DNA from: Piper betle
Lineage: Eukaryota; Streptophyta; Magnoliopsida; Piperales; Piperaceae
Direction of reading: 5' to 3'
DNA length: 64,000 bases
Assembly (NCBI GenBank): GCA_033002965.1
Contig: JAURVB010000092.1
Location: forward strand, 1 to 64,000
The notes beneath the pieces are model-generated. The model had not been told where the DNA came from and did not search any database. It saw only the letters and a list, made by a program, of their open reading frames with translations. A program made the translations under genes and the position numbers. Shown here piece by piece: positions 1 through 11,914 of this stretch. Each line of letters begins with the position of its first letter. The stretch's first letter is position 1.

Positions 1-105
1 TAGTAGGTTAACAGTGGACTCCAATTATTCAAATCATCTCCCTTTCACCACATGTTAGATCCATATGTTAGATTTACATATTATAGTAAGTTTCAGGAAA
101 CTCTA

Positions 106-149
106 GGGTAACCATCTGAATCATCTGAGGGTAACCATCTGAATCATCT
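106..149. repeat. Short direct repeat, two ~22-bp copies
   Basis: A unit of about 22 bases beginning GGGTAACCATCTGAATCATC occurs at 106-128 and again immediately after at 129-149. It lies in AT-rich DNA left of the lipase-like exons. No function is suggested. Confidence 0.8.
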
Positions 150-290
150 CCCAATAGTCACATGCTTAGCCCAGTATCACGGGTCTCTTGTAATCCAAAA
201 ATTAATTTAAAGAATAAAATTTTCTTATTACCTTGTGTATAAGTCACTGTCTATCTCTACGTATAATATAAGATAAACCCAACCGTCTCA

Positions 291-1178
291 TGGATTGCGT
301 AATTGGAAATGCTGGCCCCTTTGCTTCGGGTGATTGGATTCTACCACACCTCACAATCAAAGGTTCCATGCTGCTTAACTCCAAGCTCACCACCTTCCCT
401 CACACATACTATTTCAGCTACGCCACTAAACGAATTCGGAAGATGATGGGGATCACTTTGCCATCTTGATACTCTGCACTCACCCGTGCCCTTTTTGAGA
501 ATGCTACAGATGAGCCAGAGGCCCCACTCACCAGATTTGTTGCCTCCTTCAAAGGTTACCGGTAAGTTGCTCTACAAACTATATTTATGGCTTCCATAAT
601 GCCAATCCAATAATTTAGGAAGTTGTATTATGAGTTGTGACGATTATTTGAAGCTCATATTTTGAGGGTTGTGAAGAAGTAGTTTATCTCATGATATATA
701 AATATGAAAGCAAAAAATTCATGCATGTTGCCGGCAACCTAGCGATGACTATTAAGGTCATGAAGATGATGATTACAATAAGAAGAATTAATGATTGGAC
801 ACGGACAGGGGTGAAGATTGGAGAGACAGTGACGGAGCACTCAACACAATATCCATGACTCATCCTCTCATTCCTGTTGAACATCCAAACCACTCCGTTG
901 TAGATGATTCAGAGTGTCAGTTTCTGGAACCAGGCATCTGGTAGGTCGCCTAGTCCAGCAAGTTTTGTCGGCATTCGAAACCATGAAATATGAAGTTACA
1001 AGCAGCAACGTTGTTGCAGGTACAACAGGATTGTGGAAGCCGATCACATTCTATTCATCATTGAGAGAGAGAGAGCAGGTGTGCAGTCCAACCTGATTTA
1101 CGTACCATTTTTCAGCTCTGTAGAAAGCAAGTGTTTATGAAAGCGCTGCCGACGGTGCTGAGCCAAAGCCCCCAGTAG
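291..1178 (+). pseudogene. 3' part of a plant lipase-like alpha/beta-hydrolase gene, broken
   Basis: Three exon-like blocks match the C-terminal half of the plant alpha/beta-hydrolase family resembling staphylococcal-type lipases (Arabidopsis At1g10740/At1g23330 type, from memory). Block 1 (about 305-561) reads SGDWILPHLTIKGS and FPHTYYFSYATKR, ending at donor G|GTAAG. Block 2 (809-940) reads EDWRDSDGALNTISMTHP and VVDDSECQFLEPGIW. Block 3 (1020-1178) reads IVEADHILFIIERERAGVQ and ends CRKQVFMKALPTVL up to a TAG at 1176-1178. The blocks 1-2 and 2-3 junctions have GT-AG borders and keep phase. Block 1 has an in-frame TGA and at least two frame changes. Block 3 changes frame at a five-T run (1108-1112). 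The N-terminal half, including the nucleophile region, would lie left of the window. It is either a pseudogene or a gene hit by sequence errors. Confidence 0.7.
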
Positions 1179-1284
1179 GACATCTGAAACCTTACACACG
1201 ATTGGATAGTTGCTAAAAATTAATTATTAGACCATATGCTAGGCTCCGTACAATTTTACATGCATGTTTTTGCCGTTAAAAATA

Positions 1285-1864
1285 GGGTTGTTAATTGAAC
1301 GAGCTAACTCGCGAGCATTTAGTGTTCAGCTCAGCTTGGCTCGACTCAAAACTCGACGTTTAAATAGTCGAGGTCGAACTCGAATCTTACGGGCTGAACT
1401 TGAGCAAGGTCGTGTTCGATTCGACTCGACTCGACTCGATTATAACTCGAACTCGACTCGATAAAATAATATAATAATATAGTTTTTATATTATATCTTG
1501 TTTATTTATTTATTTATTTATTTATTTATATATGTACAATATAATAACAAAGAAGTGAGATAGTTGAGATGGTAAGTATCCAAGTTGATGACCTTAAGGT
1601 TGGGTTCAATCCACATTGATAATATTTTTTTAAGTGAGGTACTTTTAATTTTTAATTGAGCCGGTTTTGAGCTCATAAAACGAGCCGGGTTCGAACTCTG
1701 GAAAATTAAACAGTTGAAGTGTCTTCGAGCTCAAATCGAACTCGAACGTGCATGTTCAAAAACTCGTTTAATCTTGAGTCGAGTTCGAACGAGTTTCAAA
1801 CTATTCGAGCCGAATTCGAACACAAGTTGAGCTCGGCTCACTCTGCTCGATTAACACCCTTAGT
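1285..1864 (+). mobile_element. Non-autonomous TIR element, copy 1 (TCGAACTCGA-rich, ~580 bp)
   Basis: It starts GGGTTGTTAATTGAACGAGC and ends with the near-inverse of that, GCTCGATTAACACCC followed by TTAG. The arms are rich in CTCGA/GAGCTCGA motifs. The centre has a TTTA microsatellite (about 1499-1530) and a tRNA-like stretch: an A-box-like TAGTTGAGATGG at 1561-1572 and a B-box-like GGTTCAATCC at 1603-1612. The same element lies in opposite orientation at 51740-52390. No transposase is encoded, so it must have been moved in trans. The superfamily is uncertain; the 9-bp target duplication at copy 2 suggests a Mutator-like origin. Confidence 0.75.
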
Positions 1865-1894
1865 TAGAAGACGAAAAGAACTCAATTGAGCCAA

Positions 1895-2175
1895 AATTTT
1901 CTTGTGTTAATATATCTTGAAATTCAATAAAATAAAATTTTAATTTAAATCAAAGTTAAATTTTTACAAAACAATATTTTCATATGAAAAATAAAAGAAT
2001 TAAAGAAAATTTTAAAAGATTCGTACGAAAAAAATATTTTATTTTTATCTTATTTTCTTATTATTCAAATATTAAAAAAATTTAAATTTCATATTATTTT
2101 ACTTCATTAGATATTACATTTCCAATGAAATTATTTTTTCATCTACACTATTTTTATACCAACTCAACTTAGGAG
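1895..2175. repeat. AT-rich MITE-like repeat, family B copy 1
   Basis: AT-rich sequence containing TTATTTTCTTATTATTCAAA, a motif like TTTCATATTATTTTACTTCA, and the end motif ACACTATTTTTATACCAACT. The same order of motifs recurs at about 23300-23690 and 35790-36095, so this is a dispersed family. The termini are not clear. Confidence 0.5.
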
Positions 2176-2648
2176 TGAAATTTAAATTCCCTTTTATTTA
2201 ATACACAAGAAGTCCCACCCACTACGATTGACCGTCCATCATGCAAAAGATGTGCAACAAAGCCAAATATTGCCTTCCATTCGTGAAGTGCATGAAGTAC
2301 CTTCTCGAGAAGAATAAGCTGTAAAACACGATTCATTTATGATTTCAATTGTACAACGTATGTTTTACACAACCAATATAAATACACCCCGCAGTATTTA
2401 ACTTTACATAATCAAATCAATAGTAATACACACAAAATTTGAAGGAACTCTTGATTGAAATACCTCTCATTCCATATATCATCCTCAACTTTCTCTTATC
2501 TTTCGTCCCCGAAAGCTTGTATCAGACCGAATTCTCTTTCAGCAATTTTCGTTGGACCTGTACAACCCAGAAGCAGAGGGAGGATTTCTTGCTCATGCAT
2601 GAGCAAAAAGTAGAGATACACTGTTTATCCGGCAAATTTACACCATAA

Positions 2649-5600
2649 TCAGATATAAGCTAGTGAACTCCTATCATGTGCAGGCTGCGGTCTACCCCTC
2701 GTCGGAGTTGGTGGTCTCTGAATGTTAAGTTCCTGCAATGTTTAGAATACCAAGAGATATCAATAAGTACATGTCAAATGTTACTTTGTTAACAAATAGC
2801 TTATATATTACGTAGCCCCAGAATTGGCCTGCGTGAAAATGGAAGATGACATACCTGCATCCATGTGCCTTCAGTAACTCGCTCAGGGGATGACTCTGGC
2901 GATTGAAGCGGTGGAGGAAGTGGATGGATTAGCTTAGGAACCACCTCAAGTCCCCGACCAATAACCAATATGGCTCCCGCATTATTTGCCGTTCCTGTTG
3001 ATACAAACAGTTTACATTTACAATGTAAATATAAAAGAACAAATGCGTAGCTTCCCCATAATTGGCATAATTGCAACACATGCATAAAAACAACCTTACC
3101 GCAATAATTAGTTGCTGAAAAAAGTGTGATTAATTGTCCCTGAGCAAATCGCTCGAAACCATCCATCACACACTCGTGAGCTCTTATAATGAGTTGTAAC
3201 TTGTTTTTCCTACAAAAATCCGTGACTCTATCTGGCTGCAAGGCAGGATATGGTAGGTTTCAATGCACGAGATGAAGGCACAGAGCAACAGGTAAAATGA
3301 AACAATAAAGTTGAAAAAAATAACAGCTGTGATTTCAAGAGGAAAAAAGAACAGCCGTGGAAGCTAAAACACAGCTAAAAAATAACAATATATGGTTCAG
3401 AAGATCCAAAACACTTCAAGAACCAGAGAGACCACAAATATATCGAGATCAAATATCAGATCTTTAGGTTCTGTTTCAAGTAAGAATGTTGCATAAGAAG
3501 AATTTTGACAGGCAAGCAAGCATAAGCAAACAACTTTTTTCCTTCAAAGTATATTGAGAAAGAGGGACATACCCCAAAAGTAACCAAACCAGGGACCTCT
3601 TGCATTAGGTCTTAAGCCTTCAATACTGTCATTTTCTGTAGGGTCCGACCTAAATGCAATCAAATAAGTTACATAAAAGATTAAGCAAACACAACATTCA
3701 ATAAAAAAATGTAACAAACGAGGTGAACACACCAAAGAAGGTCCATTAGAACAATAGATCCAGCATCCATGGTTATGGGCCTTTCCAATTTCTCAATTTG
3801 CTCAACAGATTGTATCGATCTCCCAATTCCACCATGCATACAAATAATTTTCTTTTCTATAAGAGCCGCAAGAGGAAGGTAGTTGAAAAGTTGATTAAAT
3901 CGATCCCAAGCCCATATTCCAACACTTTCCCCCTGCATAACTTCTCTCAATCAGTATGAATCGAAGTCAAAATGACAATATAGTTGACCATACCAATCTC
4001 TCAATGCATTCAATACGAAATCCAAACAGTGCATTTATGTCTGACGCTTCATGGTTTCCTCGAATCAAATGTACATGCTCAGGGTATTCAATCTACAAAA
4101 TTTAGAAGGAAGTGAGACCTCAAATAAGTGGAACTATAATTAATATTTGCTAAGACAAATGCACAAGTTAAACCTGCCTTCAGAGCTAAAAGCAAAGTAA
4201 TTGTTTCCAAGCTGTGTTGTCCACGGTCAACATAATCCCCCAGAAACAAGTAATCTATGTACCTTTAACCACATTAGCTCCAAAATGGAGAAGAAATCAA
4301 GACCAAGAGTTTAACTAATAAATGTAATTAAATTAAACTACAAATGGCCACCAAAGGCAAGATATAAAATTATGAACATCCAATTCCTAACAAAAACAAC
4401 ATTCATGTTCCAAGTTAGGAGTAATAACAATAAGGCTATGTTTGATTAACATGAAAAACATGTAAATGACATGGAAAATAAAAGAAGTATATATTTAAAA
4501 GTACAAGTACAATGCGTAATATATAAATAATATATTCCTAAGAAAATTTGTACATGTACAATGTGTTATGTGTCAAATGAATCATGATTACCTCCAAGTT
4601 GTCATCATATACTCTCCCATATGCAATTAATTATCTTCCTTTTCTTTTCTCATGAGATATGAAAAAAGGGAATAATTAATTGCACATAGGAGAGTATATG
4701 TGTGACTCACTTAGAGTAACCAAGATTAATTTGTGCTCCCATTGGGATATAAACATTCTTAACTTGTACACAAAATAATTAAATTAATATTACTGTTTAT
4801 ATAAAATACTTTGCATATTACTTTTAGTAAGGTTAACCATTTTAAAATTTTCAAGTCATTTACACTACTTTCATGTCAACCAAATAGACCATAAGAGAAA
4901 AAATAACAAAAAACCTCACGTTATGTCTCCAGCATGTGAAGGAAATCCATATTCATCAAACAAGCGCATTAGGTCCCCAAATTGCCCATGAAGATCTCCA
5001 AATACTTTAACCGGAGCCTTTAGTTTCAAAACTGATGGTTCTGGAATGAATATCTGCTCAGCAGCATCACAGAGTTCACCAATCTCATATGAATCAAGGA
5101 AGAAGTTTCGATTGGTTGGAGCTTTCCATTGTCGGGGTCTAAGCAACACAGAGATTATCTGCAAGAAACAAAATGCATATTAAACAGCTTCTGTAACACT
5201 GGGTATAATGCAACTATAATAAGGTTTGCAAGACTAACACAAAAAATAACAAAATATAATATTTCCACTGATTTTATAAGTTCTATACTTAATGACAAGA
5301 TTTGTTTCACCTTTTCCCTCTGAAGTTCACATAACAACTTGGCTTCCTATCACAATAAGTGATCGTATTCATGCAAAATACATTAGGCAAGCTGTACTAT
5401 AATAGAAAATAAAAGAATCTTGAGTCCATTATCCCTCATTAGAAGCTTCATAAGAAAGGGATTTTACAAACTTCACCAATATGTTTTCACATAAAGTGCA
5501 TTATTAGTGTTTCAAACACAGTAACTTAATGTAGAAACATATTTCCAATATCAAATAAATGTTCCAATAACAACTGAAATGAACTGCTCATTACAAATAC

Positions 5601-8600
5601 AAAAAATACATATAAAAAAACTCACTTACCTTCTTATACAAGCCCTCGGGAGATTTTTGTCTAGAGTACATCTTTTTTGTTGGATATGTCTGATCTGGAT
5701 TCAAAGGAGTAACTCGTCTGCCCTCATTTTCAAATTGGTCAAGTGACAGCTGTCTTATAAGTCCACCCAAACTGCCAACTGTTTCCTTTGCAACCACCAC
5801 CTAGCAATTAGCATTTCATACAGTGAGCATATGGTGGCTTATGGGCAATCTCGTCCGTTAGATAAAAAATCAACAGTCAGATATGAAAAATTGTGCTTCA
5901 TTTCACACATAATCAACACACAACAGTAATCACTAGCAAACAAGTAGATAAAAGATACAAGAAAAAAGCTTACAGCTCTTGGATGAAGTCGCACATCTCT
6001 TTCAAGATTATCAGTTTCACTTCCATTTGGGGATGTTTCTGATGTAGGCAACTTGTCCCCTGCTTGATCTGAGGATGTGTTGTCTTCTGAAGTACCATCA
6101 GTGTAAGGTACAGACGAAGATGCCTTTGCTGCTTGCCATACAGCATTGAAAGCCTCAGCTTCAGCAGCTGAAGCCTCAACAAGTTTCTCCATAGAATTTG
6201 AATCCAAACTACAAAAGGAAAAAACTTTTTAAGAGCTAATTAAAATTCAAAAACTATTTGTTGAGGAAAAAATAAAATTGTCTCAATTTTACACCTTGAA
6301 ACACTTGTTGAGTCAAATTCTTCATTCCTGAACGGAGAAGCTTGACTCTCGGAAACAGTACTCAAGTAATTATCTTTGGAGCCAGTTATGACTGGAGTTC
6401 TTTCAAGATTGTATGGAGGAAAATTAGTGTCAGACTGATATGGTGCATTCTCAGCAAATAGAAGATCATCGAGCAGAATGTCTGCAACAATCATTTGTAG
6501 ATGAGAAAAAAAACTTGTAGAATTAATGTATTAATAAAGAACTGCCTAATACAATTTCCAAAAAACTACCTCCTTTCAGGCCACCATAAATATATATCTG
6601 AGCTCCGACAGAAGCTGATGCATGACGACAACGACGCAGAAGGTCTAAGGAGGGATCAAACTCACCAGTTGACTTGTATGATCGAGAAGATGTAACAATT
6701 CCCTTTCTATCCAACCATACTCCGGCAGCAGTATCAAGAACTTCATAAGAAAACGTAAAAGTAAGAAGCATGGAAAAAAATGTTTACAAGCAGTAACTCT
6801 GTAAATTAGAACCAAGAACAGTGAAGGGACAAGCCCTTAATTAATATGGTAAAGAGCTTTTTTAAGAATCTTTCCCCCATGCGAACAGAACAAATGAATG
6901 CAATAAATGAGTCTTCATCCTTATTATACAATCACCTTTCTAAATGTAGCACTGATTGACCAATTTACCAAATCAGCTATTTGAAAAGCACCAGGAAGAA
7001 CTTATATATTAGTGACGGCAGGAAGCTCAGCCTAAAAAACTGACAGTGCATACCTGCAACAGAAGCCTCTCCTTCAATACCTCTACCTCCCTTTAGGGCA
7101 CCTCCAGTGACATGCAGCCGAGCACCCATGAAGACCTGTTATTCAACCATGAAAAAGCATATTCTCTCCAGATCAGAAAACAGATTATCATGTTAAGTGA
7201 AGGAAGTAAAAGAAAAGTTAAAATTTTAATACTTACTGTTGCATGTTGGTATCTGGGTGAAGGAGAAACCCCTGGAGCAAGAGTCCATTCCCATCGACCA
7301 TCCCTATGCATGAGTAGACCATAGGCATCCGCCAGAGACTGAAAATGTTTCAGACTAGTTATTACCCGCCAACAACCCAACCCAGAAGCACCACAGACAT
7401 ATCAAATATATTCATTGCTAAAAAAACATATAGAACCTAACCGGCATTCCCAACTGTGAATTTCTGTTATAATATCGCAGCCTAACCGACTACAGCTGTA
7501 TCTATTATATGATTTAAATCAGCAAAACATCACCTTTGCAGCAACTGGGTTTGACCCCTGATCATAACCCATAGATTGTAGAATTTTATTTTTAAATGTG
7601 AAAATACAGCAGGTTAAATATTTGTGCAATCCAAGAAATGGGAAAGTCACCATATATCATATGAGATTAGAACAGAAAAACTCCATTCAAGTTGTGCCAT
7701 TGTAATTGAAGAAAACTACAGTAAAATAATTAATTCACGACAGCCAGTTTATGAAACATTACCGTGCCTGAAGAATCTCTTCCACCACAAAGCAAAAGCA
7801 TTCCATCTGAGCGTGCACTAGCTGTTGCATACCTACAAAGGAGAATATCACGACATGTTCAATAAACATACATCCCAAGAGTGCTGGATCTTGCACATTA
7901 TTCATATCACATGTAAATTTAGCCCAGGTTAAAACATCGATAGAACTCTCTCATTAAGAGCTCAATATATTTGTGGTAGCATCCATTTCACAAGACACAT
8001 TTATGTTCTAAGTATCATCGACCAGTTACATCTTACATCCTTGCTGAAGGTCTGTCTCCTTCTGGACTAAGCTTCTGCCATCTATATGGTTTCTGGGCAG
8101 TGTCCAATGCCCAGGCGTCAGATAATACTCTCTTGCCTGCAAAACAATGAGTTTAATCACAAGCCAACCATGAAACAACACAAATAGTTTCCTTCAAAAC
8201 AACAAAAATCAAAAAAAGTAACAGACAAAGGCTAACCACTCCAATATATCATTATTTTGTAAATAAACAATAAAAGAAACATCAGCACACAAAAAACGAC
8301 CATAGCATTTAGAGAAATATACAGATGAGTATAGTTGTCGCCATGGGCATAAGTATGAACTTAGAATCTTGGAACTGATACCAAATTAGTTAAACATTCT
8401 CATAAAACCTGAAGTTCTAAGAGGTATAATTTATACCAATTAGACTTGGGCATGTAATAAAGTTACGCACGCTACTGAAAAACAAACAGATGAACTGAAT
8501 GGGCCTCATACTATAAAAAGGGACTAGGTAAATTTAGCAATCACTGTTCTAGAAAATATAAGTAAAAAAGAAGAGCAGAAATATCGTTTTTGACCTACAA

Positions 8601-10144
8601 ATGATGCAGAACAGGCAGTTTTAATATCTACACAACCGTGTTTTATGTACAGCCTCAGCCCTTTGGGTTCAGACCTAATGAATATCTAAAAGCCCTATAG
8701 GTTGAAGGCCAGGTTTCTGCAACGTGGGCATCAAGTTGCAGTTAGAAGATCTCAGCACCATAAATAATCCCAAGCACAAAGGAAATTAACTGGTTCTAGC
8801 AAGACAATCAGTTCGATCTGCCTCACCTATTGAGTGTAGGTGCCTGAACTCTCAAGGCAAAGTAAGGCCCAATCCTAAAATCTAAACAAGATGGGGCCGA
8901 AAAACATAAATGCATTTTTGTAATGACGGACAAAGCAAGAGCAGAAAGTGAGAATCCAATGCAATGATTCAAGACCAAGGCCACTGGAGCCAGAATCAGA
9001 TAGACACCGCTGGAGAGAATGCTATAATAGTATGATGACACATTGTGAAGAATTGACCAAAATTAGCTATTGAAATCGGCACATAGTCGACCACTCATAC
9101 TATATAATATATATACAAGACTTAGGTTAAAAAAAAAGGAAGATTCTTAGACATGTAAAAAAAAAACACCAGGGATATGTTGCACAGGCCAGTATTGCAG
9201 ACATACCATCATTTCCAGTCACGGCTACAAGATATCGTTGAGCAATCAAATCCATGGCATGCCCATAGCGAGGTCCAGGTCCAGGCCCCTGAACCAACAG
9301 CCTAGATAACAAATCCCAGAAACCGTGAGAGAACCGTGAACAGACCAAGTACTCAACAGCCAACAAAAAAAAAGGCGTTCATAGGGCAAATAACCTGTGC
9401 CACTTGAACTTGTCATTCGTCAAGTCAAGAACATAGAGATCATCGGTGGAATGCCCAGCTGGCCCAATGCCCCCCTACAAAGAAGCGAGTCCAACCACCA
9501 TTTCTCAGATAGTTATAAGTTCATGTATACTCCAAAAAAGAATCGCAATATTTGGCCGATACGAAGATGAAATTTTGAGTCTTTGACCTAGTGGAAGACT
9601 GGGCTTTGTTCGTCCTGATTACCTGGAAGACGACCATGGTACCCACTGCCGCAGCCGCATGCGCTGCCCTAGGAGACGGCGGCTCCCGGACGGCCGCATC
9701 CTTGTCAATCAACCACACCAATCATATCAGATTTATCAGGCAATTCTAATCGCCAAATGGCAAAGATTGGAATTTCTAATTCCCAAAGCAGTATCTCACC
9801 TAGTCCATTTCCTGGTGAGCACATCATAGGAATGAACCGAATTGGTGACACCAGCCAGCCCTGCAAAAAGGAACATCTAAGAAATGCAAGTTCTTTAAGA
9901 ACGGATATGAAGGGGTGAGGCGTGTACGGATGCCGGGGGCGGAGGAGGAAGTGGCGGCCTCGATGGCGGTGGCGCCGCCGAAGAGGATGAGGCGTGGGCC
10001 ACGGGTCTTGGTGGCGGCGACGGGGGTGAGGGTGTGGCCGCATCGGGGGCCGGGGGCGTCGTCGTCTGAGTCCCAGAAGGATTCGACGGAGCGGTAGGTC
10101 GGGGCCGGCACCAGCCATGGCTTGGAGGAAGGACTCGTTGCCAT
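2649..10144 (-). CDS. BSL1: BSL1-type Kelch-repeat Ser/Thr protein phosphatase
   Basis: Member of the BSU1/BSL family: an N-terminal Kelch propeller and a C-terminal PP1-like phosphatase that dephosphorylates GSK3/BIN2 in brassinosteroid signalling. Start ATG 10142-10144 (MATSPSSKPWLVPAP); stop at 2649, ending in the family tail SSLAYI. Exons, 5' to 3': 10144-9928, 9860-9800, 9700-9623, 9474-9395, 9301-9207, 8136-8037, 7832-7763, 7338-7237, 7135-7054, 6740-6570, 6481-6295, 6208-5974, 5800-5630, 5158-4920, 4262-4178, 4092-3994, 3932-3733, 3649-3573, 3235-3100, 2994-2855, 2732-2649. If both indels are ignored this gives about 902 residues (Arabidopsis BSL1 is about 881). Metal and catalytic motifs are present: GDLHGQ, GDYVDRG, RGNHE, RAHECVMDGFE, SATNYCG. 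Exon 3 lacks one base (GGG, 9685-9687) and exon 18 has one extra (3592-3594), so the genomic frame is broken as written. Intron 15 appears to be GC-AG. BSL1 fits better than BSL2/3 because of the short N-terminus and the FNQLFNYLPLAALIE stretch. Confidence 0.93.
4434..4890. mobile_element. Foldback MITE inside BSL1 intron 14 (family A)
   Basis: A 457-bp element with inverted ends: left GGCTATGTTTGATTAACATG, right (reverse complement) GGTCTATTTGGTTGACATGA. It is flanked by ATAA at 4430-4433 and 4891-4894, which fits the TAA-type target duplication of Tourist/PIF-Harbinger MITEs. The centre is itself a strong inverted repeat: CTCCCATATGCAATTAATTA near 4615 pairs with TAATTAATTGCACATAGGAG near 4675. 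It has no coding capacity. Relatives lie at 25160-25617 and about 33080-33425. Confidence 0.8.
5311..5346 (-). other. Possible 36-nt cassette microexon in BSL1 intron 13
   Basis: Within the intron between exons 13 and 14, a 36-base stretch is bordered by an AG (5348-5347) and a GTGAAA donor. It is open in the phase-0 frame of its neighbours and encodes EAKLLCELQREK. Inclusion would add 12 charged residues between the Kelch-phosphatase linker and the phosphatase domain without changing frame. The main-form junction (KK|IISVLLRPRQW) matches known BSL proteins without it. Support is positional only; the polypyrimidine tract is weak. Confidence 0.3.
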
Positions 10145-10263
10145 TCCAACCAAACTTCACGTCCCAATAACTCCCACTCCCCCCAAGAAGAACACAAAGA
10201 GAGGGAGAGATCAATCTTATAGGCTATATAGCAGCTACTTGTTTGCTGAATTGCTTGCGCGCC

Positions 10264-10308
10264 TTTCTTTCCTTCTTTCCTTCTTTCCTTCTTTCCTTCT
10301 TTCCTTCC
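10264..10308. repeat. (TTCC/CTTT)n microsatellite upstream of BSL1
   Basis: About 45 bases of CTTTCCTT repeats, 120-165 bp upstream of the BSL1 start codon. On the gene strand it is a GA-rich (GGAA) tract. It probably lies in the 5' UTR or core promoter, where such tracts are common in plants and length-variable. Confidence 0.8.
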
Positions 10309-11914
10309 ATTCTTTTAACTCAAAAGTCAAAAGCCTCCATTTTCCTAAGTTTTTGACGCGTGTGTGCGTTACTTCCACTATTATTAACGTTTGATTTCAT
10401 TGTTTTTGAGAGAGATTGCTGTTTTATTTTGTATAGAGAGAAAAAGAGGGGGAAAAAAAGAGTTTCCTTGTTGTTCAATGTCGTTTTTTCTACAGATTGT
10501 GGTCGGAAGATATGGAAGTCAACCCGGCTCTAGTGTAAGTCTCACCACCCTGGACTCCAAGAGAGGGGTTTTTTTATTTTATTTCTGTAAGAGAAGAAAG
10601 GATTTACTTTTGTGGTGGGAATGGGATGAAACAGACTTTGCAGTGGTTTTTTTTCATCCCTTTCCCCATGGAAGTGCCTCTCTAGTAGTCTCTGCTCTTC
10701 CTTGCTAGTTTTTTTATTTTTTTGACAAATTTTATCTATTGTTTTCAATATCATAATACAAAATTTTGTAGCATTTTAATTTAAATTTTTTCTACAATTT
10801 GTTTTTTAATCGAACATTTAAATCGGTAACTAATTAAATATTAATGACAAATTTTATTTTTATCATCCAATTAAACATTATTTATAATCTTAATATTTAG
10901 TTACACTTTAACTATATAATTTCGATATTGTGGCTGGTGCAATAGTTAAAAGCATACTTTTATGTTTTTATCTATTTCTTCTGTGACTTACTCACACTCT
11001 TTTTATAAAAAAATTACAATCAAAGAAATATGGGTATAAATTATCAAATATTAAGCTATTTGAAAAAAGAAATATTTTTTAAAAAAAAGCGCAAAATGAA
11101 GTCGGACGTGCACGCTCGATAAATGGTGCTACGTCGAGTTTTATATAGCAAGCACCCTAAAATGAATAAAATATATACATTAGGGGGATGGATATTAGGC
11201 TGTCAGGTCGTCATGATTCATGCGAGATCTAATCAGTGTGGTAGCTTTACATATTCAACGAGAAATCATTCTATCCATCCTGCCCACTCACATGGAGGCC
11301 ACGTATTTTTGCATCTTCCTTTATTATATAAATCTAGCCATACACCAAATTATTTTATCATGAATTGATCAACCTTCGTATATTTACTCCCATATGGGTC
11401 AATTTTTTAAATTGGGAGGATCATCAAAATGATATTACAATGCGTCTAACCAACTCAAAGGGCATGGTGTTGCAACGCTAGTTTTGCAGCGTCAACATGT
11501 AATATTTGTCAAAAGATTAAATTAGTCTGACATTCAACGTAAAATTCAAAATATTAGTAAAAGTGTATTTAAAATCTTCAATGTGATTAATTATTTTTAA
11601 ATCAATAATTAAACTTATTAATTTGCACTAATGAAAATAGGCTTTACAGACTTTCAAACAATAAAGACATTCATTGATGTCCTGCTTATTTTAAGCCTAT
11701 GCAAGTTTATTTTCCGCTCTTAACACCAATATATAAATTGGTAATCACCGAATGGAGCCGATAGACAAATATAAATGTTTTTCCAATCAAGCTTCAAACT
11801 GTCCAATAGTGAGTATAGAAAGCTTGGATCGACTATATCCTTCTTGGCCAACTTGTGATCAAACCTCTAGCATGGCTTAAGGCATATAAAACAAGAGGGT
11901 GGGGGGCTGTACTG

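Larger units (their letters stand above)
1179..2648. other. AT-rich intergenic DNA with two repeat elements
   Basis: No coding exon was recognised between the lipase-like fragment and the end of BSL1. It holds a TIR element at 1285-1864 and a MITE-like AT-rich repeat at about 1895-2175. The last few hundred bases should include the BSL1 3' UTR and polyadenylation region, since BSL1 ends at 2649 on the minus strand. Confidence 0.7.

Noticed and set aside
1561..1625. A genuine tRNA gene
   Set aside because: A- and B-box-like motifs are present, but no acceptor stem or anticodon arm could be folded; kept only as a tRNA-like part of a transposon.
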